Shown: positions 57,044 through 64,000 of the stretch, piece by piece | Numbering within the stretch: position 1 is the stretch's first letter | Layout of the letters: each line of letters starts with the position of its first letter | DNA from: Carpediemonas membranifera | Lineage: Eukaryota; Fornicata | DNA: 64,000 bases | Direction of reading: 5' to 3' | NCBI GenBank assembly: GCA_019828565.1 | Contig: JAHDYR010000053.1 | Coordinates: 930,001-994,000 of the forward strand | Notes under the pieces: model-generated | Seen by the model: only the letters and a program-made list of their open reading frames with translations | Told to the model about the DNA's origin: nothing | Databases searched by the model: none | Translations under genes and position numbers: made by a program

Positions 57044-57574
57044 TCAAGCCTTGTCGAGGCCCGCGGACATCGCTACAGGGGTGTTTGCATCAGAAGGATG
57101 GAACTCGGGCGTCAACCCACTGATAACACGGGGCATAGGCTTGCCCGGTGACGTTGCTACCGTCACCCCGTCTCCACGGCGCCTAGGGTGGACGTACTGA
57201 AGGTTCCGCGGGACGTTATCGAGGATGACGAGCTCGTAGTTCGCCACACGGACGTAGTGCCACAGCAGGGCAAGGTCGATAGCAGTGCCGATGCCTAGGA
57301 AGCCAAAGGTGAACAGATACAGTAACGCGGACCGCACTCGGCCAACGTAGAGACGGTGCAGGCCGGCGATGCCAACAAAGCCGAGGAGAAGAAGGCAATA
57401 TGCATATCCTGTGCAGAACCGGCCACTCTTGGTCGTTCCCCATGCGGCTCTGCCGTCACTAACAACTGTGACGGCCAGACTATCATCTCTGAGGGCTGTG
57501 AACACGTGGTTCCGTTGCAAGCTTAGTAACGTGGAATGTGAAACCTGAGTTTGAGTAGAACCGACACGTCCCAT
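57044..57574 (-). CDS. TM2-domain membrane protein
   Basis: The ATG at 57574 (MGRVGSTQTQVS) gives 176 residues. A TM2 domain covers ~55-108: GYAYCLLLLGFVGIAGLHRL, a YVGR loop, then LLYLFTFGFLGIGTAIDLAL, two transmembrane helices with a G-x-HR(L/F)Y turn. Around it are a ~50-residue N-terminal and a ~65-residue C-terminal polar tail. Some TM2 proteins sit in vesicle or plasma membranes and affect endocytosis or Notch signalling in animals. The function here is unknown. Confidence 0.8.
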   Translation of the reverse strand: MGRVGSTQTQVSHSTLLSLQRNHVFTALRDDSLAVTVVSDGRAAWGTTKSGRFCTGYAYCLLLLGFVGIAGLHRLYVGRVRSALLYLFTFGFLGIGTAIDLALLWHYVRVANYELVILDNVPRNLQYVHPRRRGDGVTVATSPGKPMPRVISGLTPEFHPSDANTPVAMSAGLDKA

Positions 57575-57916
57575 TGTCTGTTGCGATTCGACGTGGTCAT
57601 CTTCAATGCATTACGAATTCGTTCGAGGAGATGATGCGAACGAGCATAAACTGCGGTGTGCCGGAATAGGCTTCATTGTGGCTAGTTACTGCGCTGATGA
57701 CAGGGATATGAGCTAACAAAGAATAGGCTGAGCAAAATTCTCGCCACCGGGCCTCGTACACCAGATCTGACAAAACTGCGACAATGCGATAAATAAACAA
57801 CACGCAGACGTAGAATACAGTAGCATCACCTGAATTCTTGACACCGCTATCGCCTCCGGACACTCCCTGTCTCGATTTTTTGACAACGCAGCTTATGACC
57901 AAAAACTCCACAACGG
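57575..57916. other. divergent promoter region, nothing defined
   Basis: Spacer between the TM2 gene on the minus strand and the gene on the plus strand. A 102-codon minus frame here lacks an ATG start and is not called. Confidence 0.35.
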
Positions 57917-59737
57917 ATGATAGACGGCGCTGGCGACGCTATCCTCCAGCAAATCGCCGATAAGGCAAAACAACGCTCATACTATACATGCCGCGAGACG
58001 CCCAGCCCAGCTATCCACGCGGTGATGCCAAACTATGCTGAGCTCGTCAGTTTCATCAAAGAAATGAAGAGTGTGACCTTGTACATGCCCCGTTCAAACG
58101 TGCTAGAGTCCCTCTTGCCCTCTTCTGCTGTGAATATGATCAAGGCCCTCCCCCGAACCGTTTGGGCGACGCGTCTCTGGGTGTCCGAGGATGTCTCACA
58201 AGCCGCCGTCACCATGCTCCACTCACACCACGACACTGACGACATCCTCGAGTGTGTCCGTAGCGCTATCGGGAACAACCCTCTCTCCCCTGCGGCAGGC
58301 ATGCTCGAGGCAGTGAGATCACTTCGTTCGGTTGTGATCAAAGGAACGAAGAGAGCAATGATAGACAGGAAGAGCAAGCCCATGCTACTGTCCATAGCGT
58401 CTAGCTTTAAGATGGACACGGACGACCTCGAGCTCCGGCTGACCAAGACGATGAAAGGCCGTGTGAAGAAGGGAATGAGCGTCGACGACGCCGAGACCGC
58501 CAAGGAGAACCTTGTACGCACATTCGCGGTGAAGGCATTGGAGCTAGTGATGTCAACGAACGAGCACACGACGTTCCCCACCAACCAGATCATAACAACC
58601 ATGGATGACGACGACCTGTGGGCCGCTGAGGTCATCGAGGCGTGGGTCACAGGCAAGCACTGCCCCAGCGAGGACGGCGGGGTCGACCGCACTGCCCCCG
58701 AGATGGGCCTGCCCCCTCTGCTCCCAGTGACGGACGTGGTGGTCGCCGTCACCACCGGGATGGAGCCCCTGCAGGCGACGTCCATACCAAGGGTCGCAGT
58801 ATTCACCCCAGAGCCCAGCGAGCATGGCGAGGAGGAGGAGGTCAAGGTCGAGGAGGCCGTGGTGCAGCCGACTGAGGTCGAGGCGGTGGAGATCGAGGAT
58901 CCTGTCAAGCCATCTCCACCAGAGCCGGAGCAAGAACCGGAGCCAGAGGCACCACAGCCTGCACCCGTTCCGGCCGACGAGCCCGAGCCCACACTGGCGG
59001 GCACCATGGATCCCGTGCCTGTGGCCGACCTTGAGGAGGCCACACCGCAGACACATGCCCCTCCCGTTCCTGAGCCCGAGGTCACCCCGGCCATCCCTGG
59101 GCCGCAGACACCTGCGACCCCCAGCACCTCGACGCCCCAGCAGCGCATGGCCGAGTTGAGATCATCGCTCGGCAAACCCCCAGCGTCGCCGATGTCCCGA
59201 CTGCTCCGTGGCCGCAGGAGTCCGCGGGTTGAATCTGACTCCTTCGACCGCAACAAGGTGACGGAGCGAGCCCGGCGATTCCGGCAGCAGGTGGAGGTCC
59301 TTCTCAAGGAGCAACCGCCTGCCCCAGTGATCTCCCAGTCGCCCTCGTACGTCATACTGAACCAGTACCTCGACTCGATCAAGCGAGACGAGCCCGTCGG
59401 CAGCGTCTCGCCACCCGACTCACCCAACCCCTCCCTCAGCCGCCCGATCCAAACCCTGGCGGCACATGCCACTGTTGGCCGACTCGCGCTGTATCGCCAC
59501 TTCGACGAGAATGCTGTGCACGACACTGCCGAGCTGCTCGGCCTTGACACCTTGCCCGCTGACCTCCCGAACGAGCTCTACCCCGCTGCCCCCGTGACTG
59601 TTCAAGGAGAGCCGTTCCATGAGGTCCAGGGCCGGGTCATGCGGCAGTTGGTGGATCCAACGGCCATATCAGATCTGGTGGATATCGGATCCAGATACTG
59701 CGATGACAGGATCTTGGGAAGATATGGCGCAGATTGA
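57917..59737 (+). CDS. unknown protein with Pro/Glu-rich centre
   Basis: The ATG at 57917 (MIDGAGDAILQQIADK) gives 606 residues. Residues ~1-250 look folded and helical, with the pattern VKKGMSVDDAETAKENLVRT. A Pro/Glu/Pro-Glu repeat region (EPEQEPEPEAPQPAPVP, ~340-400) links to a C-terminal part (~420-600) with helical segments (FRQQVEVLLKEQPPAPVISQ, LIDIGSRYCDDRILGRYGAD end). Nothing places it in a family. The N-terminal domain could be a cytoskeletal or trafficking adaptor, but I have no evidence. Confidence 0.65.
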   Translation: MIDGAGDAILQQIADKAKQRSYYTCRETPSPAIHAVMPNYAELVSFIKEMKSVTLYMPRSNVLESLLPSSAVNMIKALPRTVWATRLWVSEDVSQAAVTMLHSHHDTDDILECVRSAIGNNPLSPAAGMLEAVRSLRSVVIKGTKRAMIDRKSKPMLLSIASSFKMDTDDLELRLTKTMKGRVKKGMSVDDAETAKENLVRTFAVKALELVMSTNEHTTFPTNQIITTMDDDDLWAAEVIEAWVTGKHCPSEDGGVDRTAPEMGLPPLLPVTDVVVAVTTGMEPLQATSIPRVAVFTPEPSEHGEEEEVKVEEAVVQPTEVEAVEIEDPVKPSPPEPEQEPEPEAPQPAPVPADEPEPTLAGTMDPVPVADLEEATPQTHAPPVPEPEVTPAIPGPQTPATPSTSTPQQRMAELRSSLGKPPASPMSRLLRGRRSPRVESDSFDRNKVTERARRFRQQVEVLLKEQPPAPVISQSPSYVILNQYLDSIKRDEPVGSVSPPDSPNPSLSRPIQTLAAHATVGRLALYRHFDENAVHDTAELLGLDTLPADLPNELYPAAPVTVQGEPFHEVQGRVMRQLVDPTAISDLVDIGSRYCDDRILGRYGAD

Positions 59738-61048
59738 GTGTAATATATGCGATTTAGGATAAATGTATCTCCCGTCTCTTTCTCGCGGATGAATCTTTCT
59801 TTGGTTCGGATCAGGTTGAGGTCGATTCTTCTGTTCGATACAGCCGGCATGGAAGAAAATGAAGTTGCAGAGGTTTCTAAATAGTACTTCAAGGTATCCC
59901 TATCCCATGAATAGCGACATAGCTGTGCAGTATGAATGACATTCAGAGGAATGAGGCTGTGTGAGATTGTTGTGCAATGATGTGTTGCGCTTGCCCAAGG
60001 CCACACGACGGTAGCGCTACTGGAGCATACCACTGGGCTCAGCATGGCAGGGTTCGTTCAGACTCTTTTCAAACTGTATAGACAGGGCTTTCAAGCCGGC
60101 GACCAACTAAGGCGCAGCCAAGATTTTCACCAGTCATCGCGCAGACAAGTTGTATTACTACTGAGCCAATGCATGAGTCCTGTGAAATGACACTCTTAGC
60201 TACTTATCACTTTGACTCGGCACAGTCATGCCCTTCACAACAACCATCAGAGAAAAACATGGGAAACGCCAACGGAAATGGCAATTCGTTTCTGCCAACC
60301 ATTGGTCCAGGCCACTTTAGCGAGAACACGCAGATGCAAACCGACGAGTAATATGCAGAAGTGGCAGCGGCGTTCATGATCACAGGTATCGCTGGGCCGT
60401 AAATGAAAAGCATGGTTTCATTCATTGATAGCGTATATGGAGATGAGGAGCACAAACTCGTTCGTTTCTCGTGAGTGCTTCGCAGAATTGTCATCGGTGG
60501 AGAACACAAACTACAAGCAGGGGCCCGTGGCGCCATCAGACGCTGCCATCAGACACGGGCGACTTGCCCCATGGGCGCTACGTCAGTTTTGCTCTTCTGT
60601 TGAGGCTGGCAGATGTTGCAAGACATTACGAAATTCTCAGCCACACAATCTAGACAATCTAGAAGTGCCATCAGTGGTCTATTGACTGAACGAGGGTGCT
60701 CTGATCACTAGTATTCAACTCAATCGACAAAAATAAACGTTCAAAACGGCTTCATCTGTCATTTAGCTATCGATTGCTCTAGAACCTGCCAATGCTAAGG
60801 GACTTAATGCTGTCAGTGCCCGGAGTGACGTCGGGGTACTCGTTATCACTCTCAGACTCGTTTCCATATCCGCCAATGCCGCCGTTTCCCATCTTCACTT
60901 TGTTTGTGGTGTCTTGCGCGGTCAACGATTGCTCTCCGATCCGACTGCAACCCGAGTCAAATGCCTCAGGACCCTCGCGCCATCAGTGCCCTTCATCACA
61001 GCCAGCACAGTAAATCAAAGAATTATGTTGAGATGTGGGTTTATTCGC
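59738..61048. other. 1.3-kb gene-poor region with two small Met-Gly-Asn ORFs
   Basis: The largest gap. Plus-strand 60259-60351 encodes a 30-residue frame (MGNANGNGNSFLPTIGPGHF start). Minus-strand 60892-60779 encodes a 37-residue frame (MGNGGIGGYGNESESDNEYP start), whose frame is open further upstream. Each could be N-myristoylated by its Met-Gly start, but neither matches the strict consensus. A 147-codon minus ORF at 60045-59602 overlaps the end of the previous gene and is not called. The rest is featureless. Confidence 0.3.
60779..60892 (-). CDS. possible small protein, Gly/Asn/Ser-rich
   Basis: A 37-residue ATG frame ending IKSLSIGRF. The same frame is open for about 30 codons upstream (EGPEAFDSGCSRIGEQSLTA), which makes it look like the end of a longer coding unit with no visible start. 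It may be a 3' exon, a fragment or chance. It lies downstream of the tubulin gene on the same strand. Confidence 0.25.
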   Translation of the reverse strand: MGNGGIGGYGNESESDNEYPDVTPGTDSIKSLSIGRF

Positions 61049-62401
61049 TTAGTACTCGAACTCCTCCTCCTGCTCCTCCTCGGCAGTGTCGGCGCCGATC
61101 TCCTCGTAATCCTTCTCGAGGGCAGCGATATCCTCACGGGCCTCAGAGAACTCACCCTCCTCCATACCCTCACCGACGTACCAGTGGACGAAGGCACGCT
61201 TGGCGTACATGAGGTCGAACTTGTGGTCCATGCGGGACCAGACCTCAGCGATGGCGGTAGTGTTGGAGATCATCAGGCAGGAGCGCTGGACCTTGGCGAG
61301 GTCGCCGCCGGGGACGACGGTGGGAGGCTGGTAGTTGATGCCAACCTTGAAGCCAGTGGGGCACCAGTCAACGAACTGGATGGTGCGCTTGGTCTTGATG
61401 GTAGCGATGGAGGCGTTGACGTCCTTGGGGACGACATCACCGCGGTACATCATGCAGCAGGCCATGTACTTGCCATGGCGGGGATCGCACTTGACCATGG
61501 AGTTAGCGGGCTCGAAGACAGCGTTGGTGAGCTCGGCAACGGAGAGCTGCTCGTGGTAGGCCTTCTCAGCGGAGATGATGGGGCTGTAGGAGCAGAGGGG
61601 GAAGTGGATACGGGGGTAGGGGACAAGGTTGGTCTGGAACTCAGTGAGATCAACGTTGAGGGCACCGTCGAAACGGAGGGAGGCGGTGATCGAGGAGATG
61701 CACTGGGCGATCAGGCGGTTGAGGTTGGTGTAGGTGGGGCGATCGATGTCGAGGTTGCGGCGGCAGATGTCGTACATGGCCTCGTTGTCAACCATGAAGG
61801 CGCAGTCAGAGTGCTCGAGCATGGAGTGAGCGGCGAGGACGGTGTTGTAGGGCTCGACAACAGCGGTAGCGACCTGGGGGGAGGGGTAGACAGCGAACTC
61901 GAGCTTGGACTTCTTGCCGTAGTCGACAGAGAGGCGCTCGAGGAGGAGTGAGCCGAAGCCAGAGCCAGTGCCACCACCGAAGGAGTGGAAGATCAGGAAG
62001 CCCTGGAGGCCAGTGCAGTTGTCAGCAAGCTTGCGGATGCGGTCGAGGACGAGGTCGACGAGCTCCTTGCCGATGGTGTAGTGGCCACGAGCGTAGTTGT
62101 TGGCAGCATCCTCCTTGCCGGAGATGAGCTGCTCGGGGTGGAACAGCTGGCGGTAGATACCAGAGCGGACCTCATCGACAACGGTGGGCTCGAGATCGAC
62201 GAAGACGGCGCGAGGGACGTGCTTGCCGGCACCAGTCTCAGAGAAGAAGGTGTTGAAGGCGTCGTCGCCTCCACCGATGGTCTTGTCGGAGGGCATCTGA
62301 CCGTCGGGCTGGATGCCGTGCTCGAGGCAGTAGAGCTCCCAGCAGGAGTTACCGATCTGAACACCGGCCTGACCAATGTGAATTGAGATGCATTCACGCA
62401 T
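61049..62401 (-). CDS. TUBA: alpha-tubulin
   Basis: The ATG at 62401 gives 450 residues with no intron. Start [21 protein letters not shown]40 in MPSDKTIG (acetylation site), [13 protein letters not shown]-binding loop, and a C-terminus [10 protein letters not shown] ending in a Tyr available for detyrosination are all canonical. It forms the alpha/beta dimer of microtubules and the axoneme. Codons are strongly C/G-biased on the sense strand, and this produces a long open antisense frame that is not a gene. The 3' flank contains an AATAAA-like signal (minus strand, about 61035). Confidence 0.98.
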   Translation of the reverse strand: MRECISIHIGQAGVQIGNSCWELYCLEHGIQPDGQMPSDKTIGGGDDAFNTFFSETGAGKHVPRAVFVDLEPTVVDEVRSGIYRQLFHPEQLISGKEDAANNYARGHYTIGKELVDLVLDRIRKLADNCTGLQGFLIFHSFGGGTGSGFGSLLLERLSVDYGKKSKLEFAVYPSPQVATAVVEPYNTVLAAHSMLEHSDCAFMVDNEAMYDICRRNLDIDRPTYTNLNRLIAQCISSITASLRFDGALNVDLTEFQTNLVPYPRIHFPLCSYSPIISAEKAYHEQLSVAELTNAVFEPANSMVKCDPRHGKYMACCMMYRGDVVPKDVNASIATIKTKRTIQFVDWCPTGFKVGINYQPPTVVPGGDLAKVQRSCLMISNTTAIAEVWSRMDHKFDLMYAKRAFVHWYVGEGMEEGEFSEAREDIAALEKDYEEIGADTAEEEQEEEFEY

Positions 62402-63283
62402 GTTTGAGCTGTGTGAGAGCTTGGAAACATCTTATGGGCCCAAATACTCGGAAGGTGGATACCATGGCGCAAAAACACCATTGTTCGAGCTTTGGGGCAC
62501 CAAGACGGAAGGGGAACGAACATTTGCTTCTTAGTTGAGGAAGTGCATGAGGTCGGTTCGATTTGAGATGAGGCGGTGAATATGGTTAAAACCCAATGCG
62601 ACTGCTGGATGGGTGCAAAGACTCCGCCGACCGCCGGGATACGTGGGAGCATGCGCACACTCGTTGTTCTATGTCAGTTTTGGCAGCATCTTGACTAAAC
62701 TAGATCACGTATGGCCCACCGTAAAATTTTACCCAAGAGGCCTGACCCACCCCGGCCATTTATGGCATCGTATAGCCCTCTCAGGTTACTATTAGCATGT
62801 ATACTCGTGGGACCTTACACTCGAACCACACTACGATTGAATGGGACGATCTGATTCCCTCAGGTGCTTGGATGAGCCGACTATCCCATCGAGATTTATC
62901 TGTCTGGGGCTCCCCGGGCGCTTGAGTCTCGCCGTTTAACACCAGTTCACGTACCACTCCCCAATGCCGCTCATAAAGACAGTCGCCACAAAACGACCTC
63001 ATAAATTGTGATGGGACAATGAAGAGCTGGGTGCTGTCGGTCTGGATAAGGGCCCATGAAGCAAATCATGATGAGTTTGACCTCAATTCACTTCTTCTCT
63101 CTCCCTGCTCCTGGGGACGGTGAAGAGCTTCGGCCCGATAGCAGTCTTGGGACAACTCAGTTGTGTCGGAAACATGAGGAATAGCGATCATTGATGCCTT
63201 TGCGTACCCGATCCACAGGGCAAAGGCCCTCTCGGACAGCCTCCTTCATTCGTAACATTACCAACTTTAAATGTTCAAAAACT
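62402..63283. other. 880-bp gene-poor spacer
   Basis: Between the tubulin start and the V-ATPase stop, both on the minus strand. The first part must hold the tubulin promoter, but I recognise no element. A 73-codon ATG frame on the minus strand (63002-62781) has no support. No tRNA or repeat found. Confidence 0.35.
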
Positions 63284-64000
63284 TCACTGTTCTGCCCGAA
63301 GATCCTTAGCAGTCCGCCAGAGAGGCAGGCCGCCCGAGAACTGCAGCGGTCTGAACTTATACCCCTCGCCCTCGAAATACTTGCTCTGATGCTCAACCCA
63401 GTGCAGTCTAAGGGCGTGGAGGAAGGCGGAGAGGCTCTCCATGATGCAGAGAACGAGGAAGGACGCTGCCGCCCATGCTGCCCAGACGATAGGGAGTATG
63501 AACATCTTCACGGGGGTGGATGAGGGGGAAAGGGCCTTGCCGATGAGCTGGCTGAAGAACACCTCGGACAGCTCGCCATGGGCAAGGCTGAGGGCCCACA
63601 GTCTGAGGTAAGAGGCCGTGTGGGAGATACAGCCGAGGCAATACTCGATCGTGTGGATGACTTGGTCGACAATGATCTCGCCGACACCCTCCTCGGCCTG
63701 CTCGGACTCCTCCTGCTGGGCCTGGGCGACCTCGTCAAGCAGGGCCTCGGTGTGGCCCTTCTTCTCCCTCTGCTTTTCCATAAGCAGCCTTGCGAGGAGG
63801 ATGACGCCCTTGGGGAAGAGGAGCCAGGGCACAGAGATGAGGATGATCACAAAGAGCACGAGCTGGACGCCTGTCTGACCAGGATAGAGCCAGGCGTCAT
63901 CCTCGACGGACCCGGGGGACATGAACAGGCCGATGAGCATCCTTGTGAGAGAGGGGCCGCGACCGTTCTCGAACCGTGATGTGCACCACTTGATGACGAT
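63284..64000 (-). CDS. V-type H+-ATPase subunit a (Vph1-like), C-terminal part, cut by the window
   Basis: The frame is open to the right edge, so the N-terminal two thirds are outside. The visible ~238 residues cover the membrane domain: IKWCTS, GRGPSLTRMLIGLFMSPGS, and HTASYLRLWALSLAHGELSE, which has the key buried Arg of the proton path. Further helices and a hydrophilic C-terminal tail (FEGEGYKFRPLQFSGGLPLW) follow. This subunit forms the proton half-channels of the V0 sector and acidifies vacuoles or lysosome-like vesicles. The stop at 63284 is at the normal place. Confidence 0.95.
   Translation of the reverse strand: MVIKWCTSRFENGRGPSLTRMLIGLFMSPGSVEDDAWLYPGQTGVQLVLFVIILISVPWLLFPKGVILLARLLMEKQREKKGHTEALLDEVAQAQQEESEQAEEGVGEIIVDQVIHTIEYCLGCISHTASYLRLWALSLAHGELSEVFFSQLIGKALSPSSTPVKMFILPIVWAAWAAASFLVLCIMESLSAFLHALRLHWVEHQSKYFEGEGYKFRPLQFSGGLPLWRTAKDLRAEQ

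Noticed and set aside
57603-57911. 102-codon minus-strand frame between divergent genes
   Set aside because: It lacks an ATG start and shows no motif; it lies in a divergent promoter region.
58033-59550. 505-codon Ser/Thr-rich frame antisense to the gene at 57917
   Set aside because: Composition is what reverse-complemented biased codons give; the sense frame has an ATG and normal composition.
59602-60045. 147-codon minus-strand ATG frame
   Set aside because: It overlaps the end of a well-supported plus-strand gene and has no recognisable sequence.
60914-61951. 345-codon frame antisense to alpha-tubulin
   Set aside because: Alpha-tubulin on the minus strand is unmistakable; the antisense product is an artefact of codon choice.
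1-64000. tRNA or rRNA genes and CRISPR arrays
   Set aside because: Scanning the intergenic parts for B-box-like GGTTCGANNC on either strand, cloverleaf stems and regularly spaced repeats gave nothing I could support. A tRNAscan run would be decisive.

Overview
This is a nuclear genome window from a microbial, flagellated eukaryote. It carries about 35 protein genes on both strands, packed closely, most with one uninterrupted reading frame. I could place five short GT-AG introns (29, 31, 31, 34 and 60 nt). In most of them a branch-like CTNAC/TTAC stretch abuts the 3' AG, a layout known from metamonads such as Giardia and Trichomonas. IFT46 and an LEKR1-like coiled-coil protein indicate a cilium, and a GARP/Myb factor resembles the type known in Giardia and plants. 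A free-living fornicate metamonad (Carpediemonas-like) is my leading guess; it is inference, not proof. TAA, TAG and TGA all act as stops.

Layout. 0-5.4 kb: two small orphan genes, a GARP/Myb factor with a 60-nt intron, and the Dbp10/DDX54 rRNA helicase. 5.47-7.89 kb: a Fanzor (eukaryotic TnpB-like) gene in broken frames between two near-identical 34-bp direct repeats. 8-20.7 kb: small disordered and coiled-coil proteins, PP2C phosphatase, exosome subunit Csl4, an EamA/SLC35-type transporter, a reticulon, a divergent kinesin and an Ariadne RBR ubiquitin ligase. 20.7-33 kb: a GH31-like protein without visible catalytic residues, an NTF2-fold protein, histone H4 with a candidate histone-type 3' stem-loop, a REV1-like BRCT protein, a HIT zinc-finger protein, an LRR/EF-hand protein, Kae1 and IFT46. 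33-47.6 kb: a J-domain protein, a 1330-residue multipass membrane protein (TmcB-like), a decayed phosphoesterase, an interrupted RCC1-repeat gene, a secreted protein gene with one in-frame TAG, and a secreted Kelch plus cysteine-rich repeat protein. 47.8-64 kb: a coiled-coil protein, a bacterial-type ornithine decarboxylase lying between the arms of a 55-bp inverted repeat, a multi-KH RNA-binding protein, Tpt1/KptA, glutathione synthetase, a TM2 protein, an orphan protein, alpha-tubulin and the C-terminal part of V-ATPase subunit a.

The genes are mostly housekeeping and are not arranged as a pathway. RNA processing (Dbp10, Csl4, Tpt1, Kae1, KH protein), cilium/cytoskeleton (IFT46, tubulin, LEKR1-like, ADIP-like, kinesin) and signalling/membrane functions are interleaved. 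The items most worth attention are the Fanzor locus with its flanking repeats, the 55-bp inverted repeat around the decarboxylase, and the histone H4 3' stem-loop.
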